DNA from: Prevotella sp. UBA1104
Lineage (GTDB): Bacteria > Bacteroidota > Bacteroidia > Bacteroidales > Bacteroidaceae
Assembly: GCA_002314055.1 (NCBI GenBank)
Contig: DCBP01000026.1
Span: 1 to 32,122, forward strand
Length of the DNA: 32,122 nt
Direction of reading: 5' to 3'
In this document: one piece after another, positions 23,460 through 31,991 of the stretch
How the letters are laid out: every line of letters begins with the position of its first letter
Position numbering within the stretch: position 1 is the first letter of the stretch
Made by a program: the position numbers and the translations under genes
Notes under the pieces: model-generated
What the model saw: the letters and a program-made list of their open reading frames with translations, nothing else
Told to the model about the DNA's origin: nothing
Database searches by the model: none

Positions 23460-26400
23460 ATGCATTTACAAATCAGAAGAGCCTTGACGGCTTCCGTTTT
23501 ACCTATGGTTTGTCTTACGGCATTCGCCCAGAAGACAGTCACTGGTACAGTGAAGGATGCAACAGGTGAACCGCTGATTGGTGTAACTGTGTTTGTTGAT
23601 GGCAAACCAAGTTCTATCACCGATTTTGACGGTAAGTTTTCCATTCCTAATGCTTCTCCTTCCTCTAAGGTAAAGATTTCCTATATCGGTTATAAAGAAC
23701 AGACCGTAACACTTGGAAACTCTTCAAACTTGAATTTCGTATTGCAAGAAGACAATGCACAGCTTAACGAGGTTGTCGTTGTCGGTTACGGTACGATGAA
23801 GAAAAAAGACCTTACAGGTTCTGTCGGCTCTGTTAAAACCGAGGAACTTAATGCAAAAGGTGCTCCATCTTTGATGGAAAACCTTCAAGGTTCTACTCCT
23901 GGTGTAAACATTACACAGTCTTCTGGCCGTGCAGGTTCTGGATTCAACATCGAAGTTCGTGGTAAGTCGTCTATCAATGGCGATGTCAATCCTTTGTATG
24001 TTGTTGACGGAGTAATGTGTGATGATATCGATTGGCTTAATCCACAGGATATAGAGCGTGTAGATGTTTTGAAGGATGCATCTTCTACTGCAATCTACGG
24101 TTCTCGTGCAACAGCCGGTGTCGTTATGGTAACGACAAAGAGTGGTTCTGCAGTCAAGAAAGACTCTAAGGCAACAATCTCATACGATGGCTATTATGGT
24201 ATAACAAAGGCTGTACGTATGCCAGACTTTATGGATGGACAAAGTTTCTATAACTATCGTTTCATGAAGTTCTTGTCTTATGGATCTACCGCAAGCGGAC
24301 TACAGAATCCTGCTCAGCCTACATATAAGATGGAGGATACTGCAATGAAGCAGGGTCTTCTTTATGATGGCGAGAATTATGTTATGAAGCAAATGCTTGC
24401 TAGCGGTAAAACATACAATTGGCCAGATATGGTCGTAAATGATGGTTCACAGCAGAACCATTATGTTGCTATCAGTGGGTCAAGCGATAAAATCAATTAT
24501 CATACAGGTATTGGCTATAACAGAGTTGAAGGTCTGTATGATAACGATAAAGAAAACCGCTTTAACTTCAAGGGTAGTTTGGATGCAAAAGTAAACAAGC
24601 TCATTACTGTAGGATTCAACATGAACCTTGCTCGCATTGAGAATAAGTATGCCGATGATGATGCAGTTGCAGACGCTTTTAGAATGAACCCTTATATGGT
24701 TCCCCGTTATCTGAAAGACCAGTATGACAAAGATGGCGCATGGCACACAGCAGGACAGTTGGCTAACTTCCCAGGTAACTCTTATACATTGGGTACTACA
24801 AACACAGGTATGCAGTTTACCGATGCGTTCAACCCTTTGATGTCGTTCAAGAACTCTTCAAAGCAGCGTGAGACATGGCGTATGCTCGGTAATGTTTATT
24901 TGCAGTTCGATTTCATGAAGGGATTGAACTTCAAGACAACATTCTCTCCAAACTATACTTACTATCGTGAGGGATATTACCAGGGATATGAAGATCCAAC
25001 AAATCCAGGACATACATATGCTGTTACAACGAAGTCTCCGTATATTCAGGTTCCGATGACTGATGACTATACATGGAGCCAGGCTTCTTATACTACAAAT
25101 CGTAGCTTCCAGTATACATGGGATAACGTAATCAATTGGAGCAAGACTTTCAATAAGATTCATTCTTTGAACTTGATGGGATTGTTCTCATTACAGAGCG
25201 GTAATGTTGAAAAGGCATATTGGCTTGGCACAAATACCAAACTTGTAGGTTCTGACTGGAATGCTATGCAGAACTTGACCCAAAATGCAACAGATTCTTA
25301 TACAAGCTATACGGAGAATAGCATGTTGTCATACGCTTTCCGTGCAAACTATAGCTATATGGACAAGTATATGTTGACAGCCACAGTGCGTTGGGATGGT
25401 TCTTCTAAATTTGCCGACGGTCATCGTTGGGGAGCATTCCCTTCATTCGCTGCTGCATGGCGTATCTCAGAAGAAAAGTTCATGAAGAACATCGACTGGC
25501 TGAGCAACTTGAAGCTACGTCTCTCTTATGGTGTGACAGGTAACAATGATGGTATTAACAATTATGCCACACAGAGTACTCCTACAAAGTTTGGCGTTTA
25601 TCCAGGAATGACGACGGGTTATGTATATTCCGGTATCGTCGACAAGGAAATCCAGTGGGAGAAATCTCATGAGTTCAATATAGGTCTTGACTTCGGATTC
25701 TTGCGCAACAGAATCAGCGGTAGTATCGACTGGTATACAAAGAAATCTACAGACTTGCTTTATCAGGTAAACTTGCCTCTTGAGGCTGGTGTGGATTCTT
25801 CTGGCGATCCTTTGAAGTTGACAACAAATATTGGTAGTGTCCGCAATACTGGTATTGAGGCAGCAATCACTGGAGTTATCATAGACAACAAGGATTGGAA
25901 CTGGACTGTTTCTGCAAACATTTCTGCAAACAAAAACAAAGTTCTTGAGATTAATGGAACTGGTGATCGTGTAATCCAGACTTCTTCAACAAAGTCTCAG
26001 GTTGAGAATTCTATATTCGTTGGTCGTAGCTACAATGTGCTTTGGGCTTACAAGTATGACGGACCTGTATCAGACAAGATGATGACTGTTCCTAACAATC
26101 AGGCTGCTGTCAAGAATGGATTCACCCCTGGCGACCAGGTTAAAGAATACGACTATTATTATAAAGTATACGGTTTGACTGAAGGTCAGCCAAAGATTGC
26201 CGATACTGATGGTAACGGTGTGATAGACGAGAAAGATCGCCAGTTCTTTAAGGGTGATCCTAAGTTTACAGGTACAATCACTTCTTCTCTTTCTTATAAG
26301 GGATGGGACCTCGGCTTCTCTATCTATGCTAAGGTAGGACAGTATGTTTACTCTTCATTCCTTGAGGAATATACAAGATTCTCTGACCGTGGTCGTCAGC

Positions 26401-26819
26401 ACTTGAATGTTGACTACTACATTCCGGCTGGAACTCTTATTGACTGTGATGGCCTAAATGCTGACGGTACTTACTTGAATCCTGTTTATCAGGAAGTTAC
26501 TCACTACGGAAAGTATCCTTTCCCGAATGATGGCGGTGCAAGTAGCGGCCTCGGTTCGCTTGCTACTCAGTATGATGAGGCAAGAAGCGTAACAAAGGCT
26601 TCTTTTGCAAAGGTTAAGAATATCACTTTGGGTTATACATTCCCTAAGAAATGGTTGACTCCATGGCATTGTTCTTATCTGCGCTTGTACTTCACTGTGA
26701 CAAATCCTTTCGTATTTACAAAGTATAAGGGATTTGATCCAGAGTGGGCTTCTGCTGCTCGCAAGAATGATGGTCCAAGCACAGTAACTTACCAGCTCGG
26801 TGCAAGTATCAAATTCTAA
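23460..26819 (+). CDS. SusC/RagA-family TonB-dependent outer-membrane transporter
   Basis: An 1119-aa glycan importer of the outer membrane. The signal peptide (LTASVLPMVCLTAFAQ) is followed by a carboxypeptidase-regulatory-like domain (KTVTGTVKDATGEPLIGVTV to YIGYKEQTV), the TonB box and plug start (LNEVVVVGYGTMKKKDLTGSV), the plug motifs PLYVVDGV and DVLKDASSTAIYGSRATAGVV, and a long beta barrel ending in GASIKF. No STN domain is present, so it is not wired to a FecI/FecR anti-sigma pair. I chose ATG 23460 because it directly precedes the signal peptide; in-frame TTG 23400 and ATG 23427 are possible longer starts. It pairs with the susD gene 20 bp downstream. Confidence 0.93.
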   Translation: MHLQIRRALTASVLPMVCLTAFAQKTVTGTVKDATGEPLIGVTVFVDGKPSSITDFDGKFSIPNASPSSKVKISYIGYKEQTVTLGNSSNLNFVLQEDNAQLNEVVVVGYGTMKKKDLTGSVGSVKTEELNAKGAPSLMENLQGSTPGVNITQSSGRAGSGFNIEVRGKSSINGDVNPLYVVDGVMCDDIDWLNPQDIERVDVLKDASSTAIYGSRATAGVVMVTTKSGSAVKKDSKATISYDGYYGITKAVRMPDFMDGQSFYNYRFMKFLSYGSTASGLQNPAQPTYKMEDTAMKQGLLYDGENYVMKQMLASGKTYNWPDMVVNDGSQQNHYVAISGSSDKINYHTGIGYNRVEGLYDNDKENRFNFKGSLDAKVNKLITVGFNMNLARIENKYADDDAVADAFRMNPYMVPRYLKDQYDKDGAWHTAGQLANFPGNSYTLGTTNTGMQFTDAFNPLMSFKNSSKQRETWRMLGNVYLQFDFMKGLNFKTTFSPNYTYYREGYYQGYEDPTNPGHTYAVTTKSPYIQVPMTDDYTWSQASYTTNRSFQYTWDNVINWSKTFNKIHSLNLMGLFSLQSGNVEKAYWLGTNTKLVGSDWNAMQNLTQNATDSYTSYTENSMLSYAFRANYSYMDKYMLTATVRWDGSSKFADGHRWGAFPSFAAAWRISEEKFMKNIDWLSNLKLRLSYGVTGNNDGINNYATQSTPTKFGVYPGMTTGYVYSGIVDKEIQWEKSHEFNIGLDFGFLRNRISGSIDWYTKKSTDLLYQVNLPLEAGVDSSGDPLKLTTNIGSVRNTGIEAAITGVIIDNKDWNWTVSANISANKNKVLEINGTGDRVIQTSSTKSQVENSIFVGRSYNVLWAYKYDGPVSDKMMTVPNNQAAVKNGFTPGDQVKEYDYYYKVYGLTEGQPKIADTDGNGVIDEKDRQFFKGDPKFTGTITSSLSYKGWDLGFSIYAKVGQYVYSSFLEEYTRFSDRGRQHLNVDYYIPAGTLIDCDGLNADGTYLNPVYQEVTHYGKYPFPNDGGASSGLGSLATQYDEARSVTKASFAKVKNITLGYTFPKKWLTPWHCSYLRLYFTVTNPFVFTKYKGFDPEWASAARKNDGPSTVTYQLGASIKF

Positions 26820-26839
26820 TTTTATAAAATAAAGAAGAA

Positions 26840-28675
26840 ATGAAAAAATCATTATATATTACAGCAATTGCTGCACTGTTGGCTGGAACTACGCTGACAA
26901 GTTGTAGTGATTTCCTTGAAGCTGAAAATAAAAGCGCAGGAGGTACGACCTCTGATCAGTTCTTTGGAACTAAGGCTGATGCAATGCTTACCTCTGCGTA
27001 TATCAGCTTGAAGAATTTCAATAATCAGGCTGATATTACAGACCAGGGAACTGACCTGTATATGAATACTCGTGGTCAGGATGCTGGTGCCTTCAATCAG
27101 TACAGTTCTCTTGATCCTGAGAATGCAGTCGTTAAAACATATTATGTAAGTTGTTATGGTACTGTGAACTATGCAAATGGTTTCCTCTATTATACAGAAG
27201 GAAAGGAAGGATATGATGCAAAACGTCAGGAAGCTCGTTTCTTGAGAGACTATGCTTATTATTGCCTGACACAGCAGTTCGGAAGTGTTCCTTATATAAC
27301 AACTTATATTCAGAGTGCTGAACGTAATTATCCTAAGATGGCTCTCGCTGACATTTATAAGAATGTTACTGATGATCTTCTTGATATTTACAACAACTGC
27401 AAGTTGTCGGATACTGACTATACATCTGGTAGACCAAGTAAGGAAGCGGTAGCAGCTTTGCTTGCCAAATTCTATCTCGCATGGGGATGGGATTTGGATA
27501 CTCAGGTAACTGATGCTGCTAACGGAAACTATACGGTTTCTTCAAAGGAACATTTCACTCTTGCAGCCCAGTGGGCAGAGACAGCTATAGGTGGTAAGTC
27601 GCTTACTCAGCCTTTCGCAACGAAGTGGTCTCCAAGCAATGAGAACAATGATGAGTTTATGTGGAGTATACAGTATGATGCCGCTTCTATCGAGAGTTCT
27701 CTTGACAAGGAGTGCAATGCTCAGTCTTCTACCTATGGTGGCTATTACAGCACAAACCAGAAAGGATGTGACTCTAAGAATCAGCAGAGTGAAAAGTCTA
27801 TGTATCTCTTTGAAAAGGGTGACTCTCGCTATGAAGGTACTTTTATGACTACTTTCTATCAAGGAAACTCTATGGATGATGCGTACTTCGCTCCATATAA
27901 CAATACTGAGGCACAGTTGACAAATCATGCAATTAACTTGAAATTCTTCCCTTATTGGACAACAGAGGCTGAGGCAACAGCTTGGCTTGCTGCTCATAAG
28001 GCACAGATGGCTAAGGGTGATGGACCAAATGTTGTTAAGGCTGCAATTCTTACTTCTCCTACAGTAACAACTTATACGTTCACTGAGGATGGAACAGCAA
28101 AGAAAGCTACACAGGCTTTATCGGCATTTAACACTTCTACCGATAATGGTGTTTGCGTTCGTAAATTCGATGATCCTGTAAATAAGTCTTATTGCTATCG
28201 CGATATCGTTATTCTGAACCGCAGCGAGCTTTATCTTGTTGCAGCCGAGGCAAATCTTGTCATCAGCGATGGTAATGGCAACCGTGATTTCTGGAAATAC
28301 ATCAATGCAGTTCGTACTCGTGCAGGTGTAAGCACTCTTAATTCACTGAGTGATTACGATCCGATGTATACAACTCCATCTTCATTTGGCAATATCAGAC
28401 TGATTGACCTCCTTCTTGATGAGCGTGCTCGTGAGTGCTATGCAGAGAAGACACGTTTCGTTGATTTGCGCCGTACAAAGCAGCTTGTTCGCTACAATAT
28501 TGCTTTCAACTCTTCAGTAACAAGTGTCTCAAGCATGACTGGTGTTGATGGAGAAATCAAGTGGCTTAGACCTATTCCAAGTGCAGAGCTTAACAATAAT
28601 ACGGGTATGACTGCTGCAGACCAGAATGCAGGCTATCGTACATCCTCTTCTTCTGAGGAAACTACAGCTGAGTAG
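26840..28675 (+). CDS. SusD/RagB-family glycan-binding lipoprotein
   Basis: A 611-aa outer-membrane lipoprotein that caps the SusC channel and binds oligosaccharide at the cell surface. The lipobox is TLTSC with Cys22. SusD features include the N-terminal SDFLEAENKSAGGTTSDQFFGT, the TPR-rich helical part (EARFLRDYAYYCLTQQFGSVPYIT; SKEAVAALLAKFYLAWG) and the C-terminal SusD domain (LNRSELYLVAAEANLV, LLDERARECYAEKTRFVDLRRT). Substrate cannot be read from sequence; pectin is suggested by the nearby CE8 gene. The C-terminal tail is Ser/Glu-rich. Confidence 0.93.
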   Translation: MKKSLYITAIAALLAGTTLTSCSDFLEAENKSAGGTTSDQFFGTKADAMLTSAYISLKNFNNQADITDQGTDLYMNTRGQDAGAFNQYSSLDPENAVVKTYYVSCYGTVNYANGFLYYTEGKEGYDAKRQEARFLRDYAYYCLTQQFGSVPYITTYIQSAERNYPKMALADIYKNVTDDLLDIYNNCKLSDTDYTSGRPSKEAVAALLAKFYLAWGWDLDTQVTDAANGNYTVSSKEHFTLAAQWAETAIGGKSLTQPFATKWSPSNENNDEFMWSIQYDAASIESSLDKECNAQSSTYGGYYSTNQKGCDSKNQQSEKSMYLFEKGDSRYEGTFMTTFYQGNSMDDAYFAPYNNTEAQLTNHAINLKFFPYWTTEAEATAWLAAHKAQMAKGDGPNVVKAAILTSPTVTTYTFTEDGTAKKATQALSAFNTSTDNGVCVRKFDDPVNKSYCYRDIVILNRSELYLVAAEANLVISDGNGNRDFWKYINAVRTRAGVSTLNSLSDYDPMYTTPSSFGNIRLIDLLLDERARECYAEKTRFVDLRRTKQLVRYNIAFNSSVTSVSSMTGVDGEIKWLRPIPSAELNNNTGMTAADQNAGYRTSSSSEETTAE

Positions 28676-28711
28676 AGAATCATCGTTTAACTAATAAATA
28701 AAGAAAAGAAA

Positions 28712-29194
28712 ATGAAAAAGACATTATATTGTTTGATGGCTGTCTTGGCAGTTTGCTTCTCATTTGCATCATGTGATGACGATGACTTCAACGTTGACCA
28801 TGGCACTCATTCACAACTTCCAGAAACTGTTCTATCCGGTACATATACGGGTACTTATACTATATATAAATCAGACGGCGTAACGCTCGAGAAAACTGTA
28901 CCAGGCACGGTTACTATTGCCGCAGGTGAGAACAAATATACAGCAACTTTCAATTCTGTTTCTACAGAGGCTGTAGTTAATGGAGCTGAAGAAGGATGTA
29001 TCGATGTTGCTTGGGCTAATGATATCATTAAGTTTTGGGGCAAGACAACTGGTGGTACGACTGCTGGCTATTTGAACTCTGATGCTCTTAACGGAACATA
29101 CGACAACAGTAAGATTACTTTCCGTTTCGCAAAGACAGTTCGTTCCGGTCGTAAGACTGTAACCAACTTCTATAATTTCGAAGGAACGAAATAA
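28712..29194 (+). CDS. Small surface lipoprotein, third gene of the sus locus
   Basis: A 160-aa predicted lipoprotein with lipobox SFASC (Cys21) followed by four Asp. Acidic residues just after the Cys act as a lipoprotein export signal in Bacteroidetes, so it is probably surface-exposed. The rest is rich in Thr, Gly and beta-strand patterns (SGTYTGTYTIYKSDG, GTVTIAAGENKYTATF). No family was recognised. It starts 36 bp after susD and ends at a strong terminator, so it belongs to the operon. Position suggests an accessory glycan-binding role like SusE/SusF, although it is much shorter than those; that is inference. Confidence 0.75.
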   Translation: MKKTLYCLMAVLAVCFSFASCDDDDFNVDHGTHSQLPETVLSGTYTGTYTIYKSDGVTLEKTVPGTVTIAAGENKYTATFNSVSTEAVVNGAEEGCIDVAWANDIIKFWGKTTGGTTAGYLNSDALNGTYDNSKITFRFAKTVRSGRKTVTNFYNFEGTK

Positions 29195-29212
29195 TCTTAT
29201 CATTAAATAAAG

Positions 29213-29248
29213 AAAGAGTGGAATTTTAATAGTTCCACTCTTTTTTTT
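29213..29248 (+). terminator. Strong intrinsic terminator of the susCD operon
   Basis: AAAGAGTGGAA (29213-29223) and TTCCACTCTTT (29233-29243) form an 11-bp perfect stem with a 9-nt loop; T runs on to 29248. It lies 18 bp after the lipoprotein stop codon. Confidence 0.9.
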
Positions 29249-29266
29249 GATTTTTCTGCTAAAAAA

Positions 29267-29297
29267 TTTGTTATTATCAATATTATTTGTACCTTTG
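29267..29297 (+). promoter_or_regulatory. Promoter of the secreted-protein gene
   Basis: TTTG (29267-29270) and TACCTTTG (29290-29297), spacer 19 bp, match the Bacteroidetes consensus well. The leader to the ATG at 29360 is about 55 nt. Confidence 0.75.
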
Positions 29298-29359
29298 CGG
29301 TGTTGAAATAGCATAAAGAAATTACTTAAAATAATTACTAACTAAAAAATAATAAAATT

Positions 29360-30325
29360 ATGAAGAAAATCTTTACTCTTGCTGCTATGGCAGCTATGAC
29401 TATGTCTGCATTCGCTCAGACTGAAAGTGCATTTATGGACGCACAGACTTTACTTGGTAATCCTGAGGATCCGAAGGCTAAAGTTCAGTTGGCAGAAGGA
29501 ACAGAAATGTGTAAGTCTGCAAGTGTTACCATGAAAGCTGCTTGGGCTGACCAGTATATTCTTCAGGGTCTTGCTGCAGAGGCTGATGCTGCAAACAAAG
29601 TCGTTATTGAGGGCGTAACATATGATGCTCCTCAGGGAGTTCAGGGTCAGTCAAACCCTAAGCCTGCAGATTTATTGAATGGTGGTCAGAATACAGGTGC
29701 TGTGTTTGAATTTGATGTTACACAGGATGGTGTACTCTATGTGTTTGGTAAATTGACAGGTAACAAGTCATACTATGTATGGGAAGGTGATGTTGCAAAC
29801 GCTAAAGGAATGCCTGTTGCATTCTCTATGTATGCTCAGCCTGTAGCTGAGGGTTCTGCAGCTGTTAACTATACTCTTCCGGGAAATGATATGAACTATT
29901 ACGAACTTGGTACTGGTTATGACAACGGAACAGGTTACGCAACAGCATCTCTTTGTGTAGATGTATTTGCAGGTGACGCTTTGACTTCTCTTCCAGAGGG
30001 TACTGACGTTACAAAGTCTTGGGGTACAAGATGGACTGCTGGTAACGCTCTTGGCGTAATCGCATTCCCTGTATATAAAGATGCAGAAAAGTATTTTGTA
30101 AATGCTTGTGGTTCTAAGATGACTGCTGACGGATTCGTATTTATCCCAGGTGCTACAAAGGTTAGTGCTGTTACATTTACAAAGGGTGGTAGCGATGGTA
30201 TCAACAACGCTGTCGCTGAGAAGGCAGACGTTAACGCTCCTATCTACAACCTCGCAGGTCAGCGCGTAAACAACAACTTCAAGGGTATCGCTATCCAGAA
30301 CGGTAAGAAATTCGTAGTGAAATAA
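29360..30325 (+). CDS. Secreted protein with YNLAGQ C-terminal tail
   Basis: A 321-aa protein with a signal peptide (FTLAAMAAMTMSAFAQ). No known domain was recognised. The middle is a beta-rich region with FEFDVTQDGVLYVFGKL and YYVWEGD, which might be a carbohydrate-binding-like fold. The C-terminus IYNLAGQRVNNNFKGI, then a GKKFVVK end, is a tail common on Prevotella secreted proteins and resembles degenerate sorting domains; that it directs secretion is inference. It has its own promoter and is followed by hairpins. A 60-bp copy of the DNA for this tail occurs again at 31398-31457. It follows the sus operon but may be independent of it. Confidence 0.75.
   Translation: MKKIFTLAAMAAMTMSAFAQTESAFMDAQTLLGNPEDPKAKVQLAEGTEMCKSASVTMKAAWADQYILQGLAAEADAANKVVIEGVTYDAPQGVQGQSNPKPADLLNGGQNTGAVFEFDVTQDGVLYVFGKLTGNKSYYVWEGDVANAKGMPVAFSMYAQPVAEGSAAVNYTLPGNDMNYYELGTGYDNGTGYATASLCVDVFAGDALTSLPEGTDVTKSWGTRWTAGNALGVIAFPVYKDAEKYFVNACGSKMTADGFVFIPGATKVSAVTFTKGGSDGINNAVAEKADVNAPIYNLAGQRVNNNFKGIAIQNGKKFVVK
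30242..30301 (+). repeat. 60-bp direct repeat, left copy (inside the secreted-protein gene)
   Basis: It encodes the tail residues from IYNLAGQ to AIQN. It matches 31398-31457 at 58 of 60 positions, 1156 bp away. The mismatches are at 30265 and 30295, both third codon positions and synonymous (CGC/CGT and ATC/ATT). Confidence 0.93.
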
Positions 30326-30332
30326 GAAGTAG

Positions 30333-30444
30333 AGCAAGTTTACTTGCTATGCCTTATGAACAAGAATTCTCTTGAAAAGAAAGTTCATCAACAAATAATA
30401 ATAGCGATTAGCTTTTGAAACACATCTGTCGAGTATAGACAGAT
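30333..30444 (+). other. Two hairpins after the secreted-protein gene
   Basis: AGCAAGT (30333-30339) with ACTTGCT (30342-30348), and ATCTGTC (30424-30430) with GACAGAT (30438-30444), are perfect 7-bp stems. Together with the terminator at 30456 they make three hairpins in a row, so the 3' untranslated region is structured or could hold a small RNA. Confidence 0.5.
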
Positions 30445-30455
30445 AAAATATATGG

Positions 30456-30493
30456 CAAGTTCTTTCACGAATAAAGAACTTGTCATTTTTTTT
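30456..30493 (+). terminator. Intrinsic terminator before MNT-HEPN pair 2
   Basis: CAAGTTCTTT (30456-30465) and AAAGAACTTG (30473-30482) form a perfect 10-bp stem with a 7-nt loop, followed after TCA by eight T (30486-30493). Confidence 0.85.
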
Positions 30494-30502
30494 GCTATTT
30501 AC

Positions 30503-30533
30503 TTTGATGATGTTTTTTTTCTTTGTAATTTTG
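30503..30533 (+). promoter_or_regulatory. Promoter of MNT-HEPN pair 2
   Basis: TTTG (30503-30506) and TAATTTTG (30526-30533) are 19 bp apart. The ATG is at 30552, so the leader is only about 12 nt. Confidence 0.7.
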
Positions 30534-30551
30534 TAAACAAAGGAAAAGAAA

Positions 30552-30881
30552 ATGGATAAAAAAAATGATTTTGTTATCAAAGATATTAAGCATAGTTTGA
30601 AAAAGACTATGCCGAAAGGTCTTGGAAAAGTTATCTTGTTTGGTTCGCAGGCTCGTGGTACAGCTAGACCAGATAGCGATTGGGATATCCTTGTTGTTCT
30701 GAATAAGGATAAACTTGAACCGTCAGACTATGACAAAATTACTTTTCCACTTACGGTTTTGGGTTGGAATTTGGGAGAAAATATATCCCCTGTAATGTAC
30801 ACAGAAAAAGAGTGGGAAGACAACAAAATGACTCCATTTTATAAGAATGTTCAAAAAGACGGAATCGTATTATGGGATTGA
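30552..30881 (+). CDS. MNT-type nucleotidyltransferase
   Basis: A 109-aa polymerase-beta-like minimal nucleotidyltransferase. The motif GSQARGTARPDSDWDILVV has the GS and the DxD (DWD), so the metal-binding site looks complete. It lacks other domains. It overlaps the HEPN gene by 10 bp (30872-30881), as is usual for MNT-HEPN pairs. A role as antitoxin that modifies its HEPN partner is inferred from the family. It differs clearly from the MNT protein at 6658-6951 in length and sequence, so the two are not recent duplicates. Confidence 0.85.
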   Translation: MDKKNDFVIKDIKHSLKKTMPKGLGKVILFGSQARGTARPDSDWDILVVLNKDKLEPSDYDKITFPLTVLGWNLGENISPVMYTEKEWEDNKMTPFYKNVQKDGIVLWD

Positions 30882-31270
30882 CTGATAGTGAAAGAGCCTA
30901 TATGGTTCAGTTGAGAATGGAAAAGGCAAAACGTTTTCTGGATGAAGCGAAGCAGATGGTAGATTTGAAATTATGGGATTTGGCTGCCAACAGATACTAC
31001 TATTCATGTTTTCATGCAGCGCAGGCATTATTGTTGCATAATGGCTTTTCTGCTCATACACATGAAGGAACTTTAGCTTTGTTTGGCTTACATTTCGTGA
31101 AGACGAAGATTGTTGATGTTTCGTTAGGCAGCTTTTTCTCGCGTATGGAACAATTACGCAAGAAAGCTGACTATAACTGTAATTATGATGTTTCTGAATA
31201 TGAGGTTGCTTCAATGATAGAACCAGCAAATGTGTTTGTTAAGACGATAGAGAAGTTAATAAATATGTAA
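30872..31270 (+). CDS. HEPN-domain protein (PF05168-like)
   Basis: A 132-aa helical HEPN protein. RMEKAKRFLDEAKQMVDLKLWDLAANRYYYSCFHAAQALLL is the classic start of the PF05168-type domain (helix with A.NR.YYs.FhA). The second conserved patch is RKKADYNCNYDV, where the Rx4-6H motif of HepT toxins is replaced by an R...DY pattern without His. RNase activity is thus less certain than for the HEPN protein at 6944. It is coupled to the MNT gene by a 10-bp overlap. Possible roles are toxin or RNA-binding partner. Confidence 0.82.
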   Translation: MGLTDSERAYMVQLRMEKAKRFLDEAKQMVDLKLWDLAANRYYYSCFHAAQALLLHNGFSAHTHEGTLALFGLHFVKTKIVDVSLGSFFSRMEQLRKKADYNCNYDVSEYEVASMIEPANVFVKTIEKLINM

Positions 31271-31283
31271 ATGGATTTTAAAT

Positions 31284-31394
31284 ATGAGCTTATATTTGGT
31301 TGCAATAGTATACGATATTCCTTGTTCGGCTTTTATTCTTTTTTGTTTGACACATTCTGGTAAGCGCTGGTTGCGTAAGAATAATATGATTTGA
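31284..31394 (+). CDS. Possible 36-aa membrane peptide (doubtful)
   Basis: A small open frame beginning 14 bp after the HEPN stop. It would encode a hydrophobic stretch (LYLVAIVYDIPCSAFILFCL) followed by a basic tail (GKRWLRKNNMI), the shape of a single-pass small membrane peptide. No clear ribosome-binding site is visible, a competing 30-aa frame starts at 31271, and no family is recognised. It ends 3 bp before the orphan 60-bp repeat. It may be chance. Confidence 0.2.
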   Translation: MSLYLVAIVYDIPCSAFILFCLTHSGKRWLRKNNMI

Positions 31395-31397
31395 TAA

Positions 31398-31457
31398 ATC
31401 TACAACCTCGCAGGTCAGCGTGTAAACAACAACTTCAAGGGTATCGCTATTCAGAAC
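31398..31457 (+). pseudogene. Orphan 60-bp fragment of a YNLAGQ tail gene
   Basis: 58 of 60 bases match the 3' coding part of the gene at 29360-30325. In the corresponding frame it would read IYNLAGQ to AIQN, but stop codons (TGATAA) stand directly before it and the GKKFVVK end is missing. It is therefore a fragment cut at both ends, 15 bp from the 3' end of the merR gene. The only differences are synonymous, so it was once under coding selection or was copied recently. Confidence 0.85.
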
Positions 31458-31472
31458 AGCTTTATGCCGATT

Positions 31473-31820
31473 TTATGTAAGATAATCAAACTGCTTTTTC
31501 ATCTGCTGTAGCTCGTCGCGCAGATTGATAAGCAGTTCCATCACTTTGGCATTGCTGTCAACAGCATTCTTGTTCTCTTTCAGCATCTTGCGTGCAGCGG
31601 CAAGCTTGAAGCCACGCACCTTCACGAGATTGTAAACCACACGAATCTTCTCGATATCCTCCTCAGTATACTGGCGCACGTTGTTGCCAGTAGTCTTAGG
31701 CTTTATAGCAGGAATCTCCTTCTCCCAAAAACGCAACATACTCTCAGACACGTTCAGCATCTGAGCCACCTCCTTTATCGAGTAGTATAGTTTCAGTTTC
31801 TTCTCCGTATTCAGTGCCAT
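31473..31820 (-). CDS. MerR-family transcriptional regulator
   Basis: A small MerR-type regulator (115 aa from ATG 31820; 119 aa from ATG 31832). The winged-helix DNA-binding domain is YYSIKEVAQMLNVSESMLRFWEKEIPAIKPKTTGNNVRQYTEEDIEKI, followed by a dimerisation helix (MELLINLRDELQQMKKQFDYL). There is no C-terminal ligand or metal domain. I prefer 31820, which gives MALNTEKKLKLYYS, because homologues as I recall them start that way. A good promoter lies upstream on the minus strand. Target genes are unknown. Confidence 0.88.
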   Translation of the reverse strand: MALNTEKKLKLYYSIKEVAQMLNVSESMLRFWEKEIPAIKPKTTGNNVRQYTEEDIEKIRVVYNLVKVRGFKLAAARKMLKENKNAVDSNAKVMELLINLRDELQQMKKQFDYLT

Positions 31821-31853
31821 AGCGAAAGTCATTTATCTGTTTAGAATGAATAA

Positions 31854-31922
31854 GTAAGGTCAATAAAGCCTTACATCAGGATTACCCACGGCAAAGGTAC
31901 GTTTTTTATTTCATTTAATCAA
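31854..31922 (-). promoter_or_regulatory. merR promoter with leader inverted repeat
   Basis: On the minus strand the -7 is TACCTTTG (complement of 31892-31899) and the -33 TTG is the complement of CAA at 31920-31922, spacer 20 bp. GTAAGG (31854-31859) and CCTTAC (31869-31874) form a 6-bp inverted repeat just downstream of the expected start, a possible operator. Confidence 0.65.
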
Positions 31923-31991
31923 CATATTTTATTCCAATTAATCAATATACCATAGTTATAACACCTTAAAAAACACAACAATAACAAATAA

